Assembly: GCA_015068025.1 (NCBI GenBank)
Contig: SVLH01000001.1
Location: 1-64,000 of the forward strand
DNA from: Oscillospiraceae bacterium
GTDB taxonomy: Bacteria > Bacillota > Clostridia > Oscillospirales > Oscillospiraceae
DNA: 64,000 nt
Direction of reading: 5' to 3'
The notes under the pieces are model-generated. The model was not told where the DNA came from, made no database searches, and saw nothing but the letters and a program-made list of their open reading frames with translations. This document shows, in pieces, positions 35,955 to 44,913 of the stretch; the first letter of the stretch is position 1, and each line of letters begins with the position of its first letter. The position numbers were made by a program, and so were the translations under genes.

Positions 35955-35984
35955 AAGTATGGACGCAGGGAGTTTTTCCTATAC
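35955..35984 (-). promoter_or_regulatory. SigF/SigG-type promoter of sigG
   Basis: On the minus strand GTATA (35984-35980), a 15-base spacer, and GTCCATACTT (35964-35955) fit the forespore consensus GywTA-N15-GgnnAnAnTw. The predicted start lies about 30 bases before the sigG ATG, consistent with SigF activation and SigG self-activation. Confidence 0.68.
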
Positions 35985-36077
35985 TGGAAGCTTTTGTCGC
36001 ATTCTGAAAAACGAAAGACGCGCGCGGTGATAGGACATCATCGTCCCCGCATAGGCTTTTTTCGGGAGGGATGTGTG

Positions 36078-36362
36078 ATGCAGTGCAGGATTCGTGATTT
36101 ACGCTGCAAGGAAGTCATCAATATCTGCGACGGCTGCCGCCTCGGTCTGGTGTCGGATGTGGATGTCAGGATTCCGGAAGGGCAGGTGGTGGCCATTGTG
36201 GTCAATGGACCCTACCGGTTTTTCGGACTGTTCGGCAGGGGAGAGGAGTACTACATTCCCTGGGAGTGCATCCAGCGTATCGGGGATGACATCATTCTCA
36301 TCGACAAGCCGTTTCAGCGACGGGACCCCATTCCGGAACACAAACGCAGACGAAAGTTCTGA
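36078..36362 (+). CDS. YlmC/YmxH family sporulation protein (PRC-barrel)
   Basis: 94 residues from ATG 36078, seven bases after gggaggg; the upstream part of the track ORF is antisense to sigG's promoter region. [23 protein letters not shown] and the PRC-barrel strand pattern ([29 protein letters not shown]) match YlmC/YmxH, a small protein found beside sporulation sigma genes. Its exact function is unknown. It is divergent from sigG, sharing the 160-base region. Confidence 0.88.
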   Translation: MQCRIRDLRCKEVINICDGCRLGLVSDVDVRIPEGQVVAIVVNGPYRFFGLFGRGEEYYIPWECIQRIGDDIILIDKPFQRRDPIPEHKRRRKF

Positions 36363-36366
36363 AAAA

Positions 36367-36418
36367 GAGAAAAATACGGAAAGACCTCCTGATTTTCAGG
36401 AGATTTTTCCGTATTTTT
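36367..36418 (+). terminator. Terminator after ylmC-like gene
   Basis: aaaatacggaaa...ctcctg/caggag...tttccgtatttt, a long interrupted stem ending in ttttt. Confidence 0.85.
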
Positions 36419-36441
36419 GCTTATTTTTTTGGAAAAAATGC

Positions 36442-36471
36442 TTGCATTGTACTTTGCTGCTGTGGTATTAT
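36442..36471 (+). promoter_or_regulatory. SigA-type promoter of rpsB-tsf
   Basis: TTGCAT (36442-36447), 18-base spacer, TATTAT (36466-36471). A ~105-base leader follows, with a small tgcca/tggca hairpin (~36511-36527); a possible autoregulatory leader, not proven. Confidence 0.68.
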
Positions 36472-36583
36472 ATTTCAGCATTCCGCACGGTGCGTCGACT
36501 TTCTGTCTGTGCCATACAGGTTGGCAGGGGGGATGAAGCCGCCGGAGGTAAAAACTAAATTTGATTTGGAGGAACACACAACA

Positions 36584-37315
36584 ATGGCATCTAACGTCGT
36601 ATCCATGAAAGCCCTGCTGGAAGCAGGCGTCCACTTCGGTCACCAGACCCGTCGCTGGAACCCCAAGATGGCTCCCTACATTTACACCGAGCGCAACGGT
36701 ATCTATATCGTTGACCTGCAGAAGACCGTCCGCAAGCTGGAAGAGGCTTACAGCTTCGTCCGCGAAGTTGCCCAGAACGGCCAGTCCATCCTGTTCGTCG
36801 GCACCAAGAAGCAGGCCCAGGACGCCATCCGCGAGGAGGCTCTGCGCTGCGGTCAGTACTATGTCAACGCTCGCTGGCTGGGCGGCATGATGACCAACTT
36901 CAAGACCATGCGTACCCGTGTGGATCGTCTGAACCAGCTCAAGACCATGCAGACCGACGGCACTTTCGATATGCTGCCCAAGAAGGAAGTCATGAAGCAT
37001 CTGGGCGAGATCGAGAAGCTGGAGAAGTATCTGGGCGGCGTGAAGGATATGAAGACCCTGCCCGGCGCTCTGTTCATCGTTGACACCCGCAAGGAGCGCA
37101 ACGCCATCGCCGAGGCTCACAAGCTGGGTATCCCCGTTGTGGCTATCGCCGATACCAACTGCGATCCCGATGAGATCGATTACGTCATCCCCGGCAACGA
37201 CGACGCGATTCGCGCCATCAAGCTGATCTCCTCTGTCATGGCCAACGCCGTTCTGGAAGGCAAGCAGGGTGAGCAGATCGAGGCCGTCGAAGAGAAGGTC
37301 GAGGACGCCGAGTAA
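36584..37315 (+). CDS. rpsB: 30S ribosomal protein S2
   Basis: 243 residues from ATG 36584, after ttggagg; the ORF track adds an untranslated leader. [26 protein letters not shown] is the S2 signature and [16 protein letters not shown] the second. The strong bias toward C-ending codons fits high expression. The acidic C-terminal tail is common in Clostridia. Co-transcribed with tsf. Confidence 0.97.
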   Translation: MASNVVSMKALLEAGVHFGHQTRRWNPKMAPYIYTERNGIYIVDLQKTVRKLEEAYSFVREVAQNGQSILFVGTKKQAQDAIREEALRCGQYYVNARWLGGMMTNFKTMRTRVDRLNQLKTMQTDGTFDMLPKKEVMKHLGEIEKLEKYLGGVKDMKTLPGALFIVDTRKERNAIAEAHKLGIPVVAIADTNCDPDEIDYVIPGNDDAIRAIKLISSVMANAVLEGKQGEQIEAVEEKVEDAE

Positions 37316-37370
37316 TCAACGCTTCAAGCGCGATGCGCTTTTGATATCAATAAAATTGGAGGATATAAAA

Positions 37371-38285
37371 ATGGCTTTTACCGCAGCTGATGTTAAGAAC
37401 CTGCGCGAAATGACCGGCGTGGGCATGATGGATTGCAAGAAGGCTCTGGCCGAGGCTGATGGCAACATCGACAAGGCTATCGAATATCTGCGCGAAAAGG
37501 GTCTGGCCGCTTCCGCAAAGAAGGCCGGCCGTATCGCCGCCGAGGGTATGGCCTACGCCGCCGTGATCGACGGTGTTGGCGTTGTGGTCGAAGTGAACGC
37601 CGAGACCGACTTCGTCGGCAAGAACGAGAAGTTCGTCGACTTCGTCAAGGGCGTTGCCGCTGTCGTCGCCAAGGAAAATCCCGCTGATCTGGACGCTCTG
37701 ATGGCCGCCAAGTACAACGACACCCTGACCGTTGAGCAGCAGCAGCAAGAGATGGTTCTCGTCATCGGCGAGAACATCAAGGTTCGCCGCTTTGCCCGTT
37801 TCGCCGACGGTGTTTCCGTGGCCTATGTCCACGCCGGCGGCAAGATCGGCGTTCTGGTCAACCTGGAGACCAACCTCACCGCCGAGCAGGTGGAAGAGGC
37901 CGGTAAGGACGCCGCCATGCAGATCGCCGCTCTGAACCCCCGTTTCTGGGATAAGTCCCAGGTTACCGACGAGGTTCTGGAGGCCGAGAAGAAGATCATG
38001 ATGGTCCAGATGGCCAACGATCCCAAGATGGCCAATAAGCCCGAGCAGGTCATCGAGAAGATCGTTGTCGGCAAGCTGAACAAGTTCTATTCTGAGAACT
38101 GCCTGCTGCAGCAGGAGTTCGTGAAGGACAACAACTTCACTGTCGAGCAGTATATCGCTTCTGTTGCCAAGGCACAGGGCGGCACCATCACTTTCAAGAA
38201 CGCCGTGCGCTTCGAGAAGGGCGAGGGCATCGAGAAGAAGGAAGAGAACTTCGCAGCCGAGATCGCTTCCATGGTGAAGGGCTAA
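37371..38285 (+). CDS. tsf: Elongation factor Ts
   Basis: 304 residues from ATG 37371, after ttggagg. The UBA-like N terminus (VKNLREMTGVGMMDCKKALAEADGNIDKAIEYLREKG) and the first core signature (AAVIDGVGVVVEVNAETDFVGKNEKF) are clear. It recycles EF-Tu-GDP. A small inverted repeat (aagcgc-gat-gcgctt, 37325-37339) lies between rpsB and tsf and may tune their ratio. Confidence 0.96.
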   Translation: MAFTAADVKNLREMTGVGMMDCKKALAEADGNIDKAIEYLREKGLAASAKKAGRIAAEGMAYAAVIDGVGVVVEVNAETDFVGKNEKFVDFVKGVAAVVAKENPADLDALMAAKYNDTLTVEQQQQEMVLVIGENIKVRRFARFADGVSVAYVHAGGKIGVLVNLETNLTAEQVEEAGKDAAMQIAALNPRFWDKSQVTDEVLEAEKKIMMVQMANDPKMANKPEQVIEKIVVGKLNKFYSENCLLQQEFVKDNNFTVEQYIASVAKAQGGTITFKNAVRFEKGEGIEKKEENFAAEIASMVKG

Positions 38286-38307
38286 TTACCCATTTCCGAA
38301 ACGAAAC

Positions 38308-38345
38308 AGAGGCAGACGCATCTCGCGTCTGCCTCTTTCTTTTTT
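38308..38345 (+). terminator. Terminator after tsf
   Basis: agaggcagacgc/gcgtctgcctct hairpin followed by ttctttttt. Confidence 0.92.
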
Positions 38346-38402
38346 CCGGTAAGGAACTTTCGCGCTGTCTGCGGAAAAACTGTCCATTCAACAGGGTTTT
38401 TC

Positions 38403-38431
38403 TTGTATTTAGTGTTTGAATCTGGTATAAT
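38403..38431 (+). promoter_or_regulatory. SigA-type promoter of the site-2 protease-scpAB operon
   Basis: TTGTAT (38403-38408), 17-base spacer, TATAAT (38426-38431). Confidence 0.8.
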
Positions 38432-38467
38432 GCAACTATATTTTGGGTTATTGTGACTGGAGATACC

Positions 38468-39127
38468 ATGCTGCATTATTTACGGGAGCTGTTGCAGGCT
38501 CTGGATATCGGCTCGCTGCTGGACGCACTGCTGCGCGTTGCCGCGGTGCTGTTGTGCCTGACGGTGCATGAGACCTGCCACGGACTGGCAGCATATATGT
38601 TGGGCGACCCCACCGCAAAGCGGATGCGCCGCCTTTCTTTCAATCCGCTGCGCCATATCGACTGGTTCGGTCTGGCGATGATGTTCTTTGCTGGCTTTGG
38701 CTGGGCAAAACCCGTGCCGGTGGATGATCGCTATTTCAAAAAACCGAAGCTTGGCATGGCGCTGACCGCGCTGGCAGGCCCGCTTTCCAATCTGGTGCTG
38801 GCAGTTTTGCTGATCCTTACCAGTAAACTGGTATACCTTTACATCCCTTATTCCACAGGAGTTGAACTGCTGTTCAGCTTCCTGTTATATGTGGCAGCAC
38901 CGCTCTCTGTTGGTCTCGGCCTGTTCAATCTGCTTCCCATCCCTCCGCTGGACGGATCAAAGCTGTTTGCGGCGTTCCTTCCCGACCGGGCATACAACAA
39001 ACTGATGTACTACGAGCGTTACGGCATTTTGGTGCTGCTTGCGCTGTCCTATTTTGGCGTGATGAGCAGCTTCATCAGTGATGCCATCGTCTCCGTTTAC
39101 ATGTTTCTCTTTACCCTGATTTATTGA
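38468..39127 (+). CDS. Site-2 protease family membrane metalloprotease
   Basis: 219 residues from ATG 38468 (GTG 38453 is a weaker choice). The zinc motif HETCH (in LTVHETCHGLAAYMLGDPTA) and the partner LPIPPLDGSKL are present among about five membrane helices, as in the compact YwhC/FtsH-linked S2P group with no PDZ domain. It cuts transmembrane segments; the substrate is unknown. Directly upstream of scpA, a common clostridial arrangement. Confidence 0.9.
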   Translation: MLHYLRELLQALDIGSLLDALLRVAAVLLCLTVHETCHGLAAYMLGDPTAKRMRRLSFNPLRHIDWFGLAMMFFAGFGWAKPVPVDDRYFKKPKLGMALTALAGPLSNLVLAVLLILTSKLVYLYIPYSTGVELLFSFLLYVAAPLSVGLGLFNLLPIPPLDGSKLFAAFLPDRAYNKLMYYERYGILVLLALSYFGVMSSFISDAIVSVYMFLFTLIY

Positions 39128-39137
39128 GGTGGACTGT

Positions 39138-39920
39138 TTGGAAAATCCTGTATACAAACTGGAAAAAGTGGTTCGCTCCCGCAGCGAGGAAATGCAGGAC
39201 TTTGAGGGGCCTCTGGATCTGATTCTTTTCCTGCTCGGAAAGAATAAGATGGAGATTCAGGACATCTCCATTTCCCTGATCTGCGACCAGTACATCCTCT
39301 GGCTGGAACAGCGCCAGAAGCTGGATCTGGAGGTTGCCAGCGAATTTGTTACCATGGCCTCCCATCTGGTATATATCAAGACCCGCATGCTGCTTTCCAT
39401 CGAGGACGAGGAGGCACAGAGCGAAATGGACGCCCTGATCCAGTCGCTGGAGGAGCGCAAACGGAACGAAAATTACGTCCGCGTAAAAATGATGGCGCAA
39501 AGACTGGAACCCATGAGCGAGTTCGGCCGGAACATCCTGACCCGAAATCCGGAGCCCGTGAAGCGCGGAAAGATCTACGAATACGATCAGGAGAAAGCGG
39601 ATCTCGTCCTTGCTATGGCGGAGATCCAGAACCGTGCAGAACGAAGCCTGCCCCCACCGAAAACCTCGTTCCAGGCCATCGTGCAGCACGAACCCTATCC
39701 GGTGGCGAGCAAGGCAAGAGAGATCCTGCGACACATTCGTGAAAGCGGTATTACCCGTTTCCGTCTCCTGTTCCGCGGCAATCGCAGCCGCAGTGAGGTC
39801 GTTGCTACATTTCTGGCGGTTCTGGAGCTTTGCCGCGCCCGTGTTCTGCATCTGGCCGGATCGGAAACGGACTGCACCGTGCGTCAGGAGCGGGAACTGC
39901 CGGACGATCTGCGGCTGTAA
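39138..39920 (+). CDS. scpA: Segregation and condensation protein A
   Basis: 260 residues from TTG 39138, five bases after gaggtgg; the track GTG at 39129 sits in that RBS. The family signature FEGPLDLILFLLGKNKMEIQDISISLICDQYILWLE is at the N terminus (kleisin SMC-binding part), and a winged-helix C terminus follows (SRSEVVATFLAVLELCRARV). With ScpB and Smc it forms bacterial condensin. An unrelated small gene separates it from scpB. Confidence 0.93.
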   Translation: MENPVYKLEKVVRSRSEEMQDFEGPLDLILFLLGKNKMEIQDISISLICDQYILWLEQRQKLDLEVASEFVTMASHLVYIKTRMLLSIEDEEAQSEMDALIQSLEERKRNENYVRVKMMAQRLEPMSEFGRNILTRNPEPVKRGKIYEYDQEKADLVLAMAEIQNRAERSLPPPKTSFQAIVQHEPYPVASKAREILRHIRESGITRFRLLFRGNRSRSEVVATFLAVLELCRARVLHLAGSETDCTVRQERELPDDLRL

Positions 39921-39950
39921 GCCTTTCGACACGTTTTTGGGGGTATGATG

Positions 39951-40274
39951 ATGGCAAAGCACGAATTCGGTATTATGCCCTGTGTGCCGGGAGTACACGA
40001 GCGCTATGATGCTTATGAACCGGAGAAATACGGATGCATTGCAGTTGATGATGCATTGATAGAATGCATCGCTCCGGAGTGGAGCGAGATCGACACCTAT
40101 TGGCATACGACCGACTGCCCTGCGAAAGGGCTGGCGTATTGCGGTGTTACTCTGATCCCACCGGAATCGTTACATGCTATGACCAAAGGAAAAACCAATG
40201 CAGTTTCGCCGTTGAAGGAACTGTTTCGGCAAGCGGCAGAGGGGAAGCGTTTTGTGATCCATTTTGGGTTGTAA
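39951..40274 (+). CDS. Unrecognised 107-aa protein between scpA and scpB
   Basis: 107 residues from ATG 39951 (ATGs at 39945 and 39948 are alternatives), seven bases after ggggg. The sequence is soluble and compact, with YDAYEPEKYGCIAVDDALI, IDTYWHTTDCPAKGLAYCGVTLIPPES and a FVIHFGL end. I recall similar unnamed proteins in Bacillota but cannot assign a family or function. It is less GC-rich than scpA and scpB and breaks a normally tight pair, which suggests an insertion. No domain or catalytic motif is recognised. Confidence 0.72.
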   Translation: MAKHEFGIMPCVPGVHERYDAYEPEKYGCIAVDDALIECIAPEWSEIDTYWHTTDCPAKGLAYCGVTLIPPESLHAMTKGKTNAVSPLKELFRQAAEGKRFVIHFGL

Positions 40275-40315
40275 GCACCGCTGTGTATATTAATCATGAT
40301 AAGGAGAAATCCGCC

Positions 40316-40960
40316 ATGGAAACCATGGAGATGAAAGAAATAGAATCTGCCATCGAGGGCATCCTGTTCGCATCGGGAGAGCCTGTTCACGTGGATCGCA
40401 TCTGTGTGGCGATGGAGATGGATCGGTCAACCGTGGAGCAGGTGCTCCAGAGGCTGATGGATTACTACGCCTACGAGCGGCGGGGCATCCGCCTTCTGCG
40501 GATCGAGGACAGTTGGCAGCTTTGCTCCTCGCCCGATTACGCGGACATGATCCGCAAAGCCTTTGAGATCCGAAAGCCGGCAAAGCTGAGCCAGCCCGCG
40601 CTGGAAGTCCTCACCATCATCGCCTATTATCAACCCACTACCCGCGCTTATGTGGATCAGATCCGCGGTGTGGACAGTTCCTACACAATGGGACTTCTGC
40701 AGGAGCGAAAGCTTATCGAGGAGTGCGGCCGGCTCCAGGTACCCGGCAGACCGCACCTGTACCGCACCACCAAGCATTTCCTGCGGGCGTTCCATCTCAA
40801 CAGTCTGGACGATCTGCCTGAAATGCCCGATCTGGGAAGCGACGGCCAGATGCGCCTGACCGATGACGGCCAGATCGTCGACCCGTCGGAAACCACCGAG
40901 GTCTTTGGAAGCGACCTACCGGAAGATGCTGCATTCCCCGGAGAAGGCGCCGAGGAATAA
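40316..40960 (+). CDS. scpB: Segregation and condensation protein B
   Basis: 214 residues from ATG 40316, after aaggaga; the ORF extension in the track is upstream out-of-frame sequence. Two winged-helix domains: IESAIEGILFASGEPVHVDRIC and the signature LSQPALEVLTIIAYYQPTTRAYVDQIRGVDS with GRPHLYRTTKHFL. An acidic tail of about 45 residues follows. It dimerises and binds ScpA in the condensin complex. Confidence 0.93.
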   Translation: METMEMKEIESAIEGILFASGEPVHVDRICVAMEMDRSTVEQVLQRLMDYYAYERRGIRLLRIEDSWQLCSSPDYADMIRKAFEIRKPAKLSQPALEVLTIIAYYQPTTRAYVDQIRGVDSSYTMGLLQERKLIEECGRLQVPGRPHLYRTTKHFLRAFHLNSLDDLPEMPDLGSDGQMRLTDDGQIVDPSETTEVFGSDLPEDAAFPGEGAEE

Positions 40961-40998
40961 CCGCGATCCGATAGCTGTGCCGGAAGGAGGTGCTGCCT

Positions 40999-41622
40999 GT
41001 GTTCTGGCTTTGGATCCTGGGGATTCTGATCGTGCTTTTGTTCCTGTTATGTCTGACTCGCGTCGGAATTCAGGCAAGATGGCACGGCGGCAGTTTGGTA
41101 CTGGATGCGAAGATCGGTTTGCTTTGCTTTCACATTTTACCGAGGAAGAAGGAGAGCGGCAAACCGACTGGTAAGAAAAAGAAAACGCCCAAAAAAACGA
41201 TCGCGAAACCGACATTTACAGATATCAGGGATGCCTTCCGCGCTCTTGCGCCGCCCTTGAAGCGGGCGCTGCGCCGCACCGGGCGCGGCGTGCGGATCCA
41301 TCCTCTGCGCGTCTCGTTGACCCTTGGCGGCCAGGAGGATCCCGCCGCCGCAGGGCAGCGATACGGACAGCTTCAGGCATGGCTTTGGACGCTGATGCCG
41401 GAGGCGGAACAGCTTCTGGATATTCCGGATCCCCGCATCCACATCGGTTTGGATTTTGACGCGGCGGAAACCACCACAGAAGCAGAGGCGGGGATCTCCA
41501 TCAGAATCGGAACCCTGCTTGCCGTTGCCTTTGGCATGGGAATTCCGGCGCTGCGCTGGTTGATTCGCTATCAGAACAAAGAACGAAAGACCGCGACCGT
41601 TCAGGAAGCAGTCAGGACATAA
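40999..41622 (+). CDS. DUF2953 family membrane-anchored protein
   Basis: 207 residues from GTG 40999, eight bases after aaggagg; GTG 40990 overlaps that RBS. One N-terminal membrane helix (WLWILGILIVLLFLLCL), a basic Lys-rich segment (about 52-75), and the DUF2953 pattern further on (IHIGLDFDAAETTTEAEAGISIRIGTLL). In Clostridia and Bacillus this family is adjacent to ytfJ (gerW), as here, so a link to sporulation is likely; mechanism unknown. Confidence 0.82.
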   Translation: MFWLWILGILIVLLFLLCLTRVGIQARWHGGSLVLDAKIGLLCFHILPRKKESGKPTGKKKKTPKKTIAKPTFTDIRDAFRALAPPLKRALRRTGRGVRIHPLRVSLTLGGQEDPAAAGQRYGQLQAWLWTLMPEAEQLLDIPDPRIHIGLDFDAAETTTEAEAGISIRIGTLLAVAFGMGIPALRWLIRYQNKERKTATVQEAVRT

Positions 41623-41637
41623 GAAAGGATGACTCTT

Positions 41638-42039
41638 ATGGATAATACACTGGACAAGAAGAACAATCTGAGCGACATGCTCCGCTCCTCTATGGATAAG
41701 GTACGGGAGATGGTGGACACCAACACCATCGTCGGCCAGCCCATCACCACGCCGGACGGCGTGACCCTGATCCCGATCTCCAAGGTCAGCTTCGGTTTTG
41801 GCGGCGGCGGTGCGGATTACGGTAAAGGCGTGCCCAAGGACGGCTTCGGCGGCGGTGCCGGTGCCGGCGTGAAGATCGATCCGGTGGCGTTTCTGGTAAT
41901 CAAGGACGGCTTTACTCGTGTTTTACCGGTTGCGGCGCCTCCCAAGACCACCGTGGATCGCATTGTGGATATGGCCCCCGATCTTCTGGATAAGGTGGAA
42001 AAATTTTTCGACAAAAAGAACGAAAAAGAAGAGCTGTAA
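41638..42039 (+). CDS. gerW: GerW/YtfJ family sporulation protein
   Basis: 133 residues from ATG 41638 (RBS gaaagg); ATG 41629 touches the RBS. The family signature is VGQPITTPDGVTLIPISKVSFGFGGGGADYG followed by the Gly-rich FGGGAGAGVKIDPVAFLVI. YtfJ is a spore protein needed for normal germination with L-alanine in B. subtilis (GerW). It lies just after the DUF2953 gene and before dacF, as in other spore formers. Confidence 0.92.
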   Translation: MDNTLDKKNNLSDMLRSSMDKVREMVDTNTIVGQPITTPDGVTLIPISKVSFGFGGGGADYGKGVPKDGFGGGAGAGVKIDPVAFLVIKDGFTRVLPVAAPPKTTVDRIVDMAPDLLDKVEKFFDKKNEKEEL

Positions 42040-42083
42040 GCGGGACATACTATCATCACTGTGATTATATGAGGTGATGACCT

Positions 42084-43172
42084 TTGTTTCGGCGCGCTCT
42101 TTCTGTTCTTTCCTTTGTGATTTTGCTGCACGCATTGTCGGTGCGGAGCCTTGCTGTCAGCACTTCGGCAACCTCTGCCATCCTGATGGATGCGGACAGC
42201 GGGCGGATCCTGTATGAGCAGAATGCCGACAAACAGATGCTGATCGCCAGCACAACGAAGATCCTAACGGCGCTGGTTGCCATTCAGGAAGGGAATCTGA
42301 CCGACACGGCAACGGTTTCCCGGGAGGCGGCTTACACCGAAGGGTCTTCCATGTACCTGAAAGTCGGGGAAACGCTGACACTGGAAACCCTTCTGTATGG
42401 CTTGCTGCTCTGTTCAGGAAACGATGCGGCAGTCGCCATCGCACAGCACGTGTCAGGCAGCACAGAGGCATTCGTATCACGAATGAACGAAACAGCCAGA
42501 AGTATTGGCATGGAGCACAGTTCCTTCGCCAATCCCAACGGACTGGACGCTGACGGTCATTATTCCACTGCCAGAGATATGGCACTGCTTGCCTGTGCAG
42601 CGGCGGAAAACGAAACGCTGATGCGCATCGCTTCCACCCGCTCTGTCACCATCGGCGGCAGAACAATGACCAACCACAACAAACTGCTGTCCTATATGGA
42701 GGGCTGCACCGGCCTGAAAACGGGATATACTAGAGCTGCCGGCCGAACCCTTGTCAGCTGTGCGGAGCGAAACGGACAGCGACTGGTGGCCGTTACCTTG
42801 CAGGACGGAAACGACTGGGCGGATCACCAAACCCTTTATGAGTATGGATTTTCGTCCTTTCCCCTGTATCAGGCGGCGGTTCTGGGACAGCCGCTCGGGG
42901 AAGTACCGGTCCTGAACGGCATAAAAGACACCGTGACCCTTGTGGCGGCCGACAGCTTCTCCTGGCCGTTGGCGGAAGGGGAGCAGCTCACCTCACAAAT
43001 CAGCCAAACCGCCCCTTTGGCGGCACCGGTCTCTGCCGGAACCCAAGTAGGCGAGGCGATTTTCTCTCTGGACGGCAGGGAAGTGGGACGAGTAGCGCTG
43101 TTGTGCGGCGAAAGTGTTCCGCCTAAACTGATATCTGCGCTGTATGCCCTGAAAAACGGATTATCTGGATGA
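42084..43172 (+). CDS. dacF: D-alanyl-D-alanine carboxypeptidase (DacF-like)
   Basis: 362 residues from TTG 42084, seven bases after gaggtg. A signal peptide (FRRALSVLSFVILLHALSVRSLA) precedes the penicillin-binding serine domain with STTK (SxxK), SGN (SxN) and KTGYT (KTG); a C-terminal beta domain follows. It trims the terminal D-Ala from peptidoglycan stem peptides. Position behind gerW suggests the sporulation-linked DacF subgroup rather than DacA, but this is inferred. Confidence 0.88.
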   Translation: MFRRALSVLSFVILLHALSVRSLAVSTSATSAILMDADSGRILYEQNADKQMLIASTTKILTALVAIQEGNLTDTATVSREAAYTEGSSMYLKVGETLTLETLLYGLLLCSGNDAAVAIAQHVSGSTEAFVSRMNETARSIGMEHSSFANPNGLDADGHYSTARDMALLACAAAENETLMRIASTRSVTIGGRTMTNHNKLLSYMEGCTGLKTGYTRAAGRTLVSCAERNGQRLVAVTLQDGNDWADHQTLYEYGFSSFPLYQAAVLGQPLGEVPVLNGIKDTVTLVAADSFSWPLAEGEQLTSQISQTAPLAAPVSAGTQVGEAIFSLDGREVGRVALLCGESVPPKLISALYALKNGLSG

Positions 43173-43181
43173 GGTCGACAT

Positions 43182-43889
43182 ATGCAGGAGCGATTGCAAA
43201 AAATTCTCTCCGCCGCCGGGATTTGCTCCCGCAGAGCGGCGGAGAACTACATTTTATCCGGACGGGTCACCGTCAACGGAATGATTGCTGTTCTGGGACA
43301 GCAGGCTGATCCGGAAACGGATGACATCCGGGTGGATGACACCCCCGTTTCCATTGGGGAAGAACGGGTCTATCTTCTGCTGAACAAGCCTTGCGGTTAT
43401 GTTACCACGCTCTCCGACGAAAAGGGCCGCCCCACCGCCGCCGATCTGGTGGCAGACTGCGGCATACGGGTCTATCCCGTAGGCCGGCTGGATCTGAATT
43501 CCGAGGGGCTGCTCCTGATGACCAACGATGGCGCTCTGATGCAGCGCCTGCTGCATCCTGCCGGGGAAGTCAACAAGACCTACCACGTCTGGGTCAGCGG
43601 CGCAGTGGACGGCGCAGCAGAGCGCCTCTCCGCCATCACGGATCTGGAGGGAGAGGTGATCCGTCCCGCAGAGGTGACTGTTTTGGAACAGCGCAAACAC
43701 AAAGCGACCCTATCCATCGTGATCCACGAGGGGAAAAACCGCCAGATCCGCCGAATGTGCGCCGCCTGCGCTCTGCGTGTGGAGCGCCTTCGTCGCGTTG
43801 CGGAGCATACCCTGACCCTTGGCGATCTTCCTGTCGGAACATGGCGGTATCTCACCGAAGCAGAAGTGGATGCACTGAAAAACATATAA
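43182..43889 (+). CDS. rluB: RsuA/RluB family rRNA pseudouridine synthase
   Basis: 235 residues. An S4 domain (MQERLQKILSAAGICSRRAAENYI) precedes the synthase domain with the catalytic Asp in GRLDLNSEGLLLMTNDG and the motif HEGKNRQIRRMC. By length and position after scpAB it is the RluB type that modifies 23S rRNA near position 2605 (E. coli). Last gene of the operon. Confidence 0.9.
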   Translation: MQERLQKILSAAGICSRRAAENYILSGRVTVNGMIAVLGQQADPETDDIRVDDTPVSIGEERVYLLLNKPCGYVTTLSDEKGRPTAADLVADCGIRVYPVGRLDLNSEGLLLMTNDGALMQRLLHPAGEVNKTYHVWVSGAVDGAAERLSAITDLEGEVIRPAEVTVLEQRKHKATLSIVIHEGKNRQIRRMCAACALRVERLRRVAEHTLTLGDLPVGTWRYLTEAEVDALKNI

Positions 43890-43892
43890 ACG

Positions 43893-43922
43893 GAAATAGC
43901 CGCCTGCGCGGCTATTTTTTTT
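43893..43922 (+). terminator. Terminator after rluB
   Basis: aaatagccgc/gcggctattt hairpin followed by a run of eight T. Confidence 0.9.
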
Positions 43923-43953
43923 GTATTTTTGAAAGAAATCTTGCAAATAGAGT

Positions 43954-43981
43954 TTGAAATATGACGAGTTTGTGATACAAT
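43954..43981 (+). promoter_or_regulatory. SigA-type promoter of RpiR gene
   Basis: TTGAAA (43954-43959), 16-base spacer, TACAAT (43976-43981). Confidence 0.7.
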
Positions 43982-44046
43982 ATGAAAGCGTTTGACTCAA
44001 ACCCACTGATTGACGCGCAGAACAGAGAGAACACGGAGGGATGACC

Positions 44047-44913
44047 GTGCCCAAGAGCATCTTACACATTGTCGAGAGCAATATGAGCGCCTTCTCCAAG
44101 GGACAGAAGCGCATCGCGGCATACATTCTGGAAAACTACGATAAAGCTGCCTTTATGACCGCCAGCAAGCTGGGTAAGTTGGTGGGCGTCAGCGAGTCCA
44201 CCGTGGTTCGTTTTGCTTCGGAGCTTGGTTATGAGGGTTATCCCAGCATGCAGCGGGCGTTGCAGGAGATGATCCGCAGCCGCCTGACCTCCACCCAGAG
44301 AATTCAGGTCGCGGATGATAAACTCTCCGGCCCGGATATTCTGGGTTCTGTGGTGCAGGCCGATATCGACCAGCTGCGGGAAATGGCTGCCCGGTCGGAT
44401 CGCGGCGCTTTCAGCGAGGTTATGGAGCACATCCTGAATGCAAAACACATCTATATCGTCGGCTCCCGTTCCTCCGCATTTGTGGCCGGCTATTTGAATT
44501 TCTATATGCATCTGCTGTTTGAAAATGTGACTCTGGTTCAGTCCAGCGCAACCGGTGAAATTTTTGAGCAGCTGTTCCGCATCGGCCCCGGCGATGTGCT
44601 CATTGCCATCAGCTTCCCCCGGTATTCCAAAATCACACTCAGCACCGTCCAGTTTGCCATGGACAGAGGTGCGACGATCATTGGCCTGACAGACAGTCCC
44701 ATGTCGCCCATCCACCAGAAAGCGGCGGCATCCCTGTTCGCGCCTTGCGAAATGCTCTCCTTCGTGGACTCCATGGTGGCGCCGCTGTCCATCCTGAATG
44801 CGCTGCTGGTGGCGCTGGCGCACCGTATGGGCGCTGATGTATCCACGATCTTCGGAGAGCTGGAGGACATCTGGGACGCTTACAGTGTATTCGGTAAGGT
44901 GGACGATGAATAA
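44047..44913 (+). CDS. MurR/RpiR family transcriptional regulator
   Basis: 288 residues from GTG 44047, six bases after ggaggg; ATG 44041 touches the RBS. The N-terminal HTH_6 domain (about 1-77, ASKLGKLVGVSESTVVRFASELGYEGYPS) and a SIS sugar-phosphate domain (about 130-260, IYIVGSRSSAFVAGYL, LIAISFPRYSKIT) are clear. Such regulators sense a phosphosugar. No sugar genes follow; it runs directly into a flavoprotein, cmk and plsC, so its target is unclear. Confidence 0.9.
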   Translation: MPKSILHIVESNMSAFSKGQKRIAAYILENYDKAAFMTASKLGKLVGVSESTVVRFASELGYEGYPSMQRALQEMIRSRLTSTQRIQVADDKLSGPDILGSVVQADIDQLREMAARSDRGAFSEVMEHILNAKHIYIVGSRSSAFVAGYLNFYMHLLFENVTLVQSSATGEIFEQLFRIGPGDVLIAISFPRYSKITLSTVQFAMDRGATIIGLTDSPMSPIHQKAAASLFAPCEMLSFVDSMVAPLSILNALLVALAHRMGADVSTIFGELEDIWDAYSVFGKVDDE

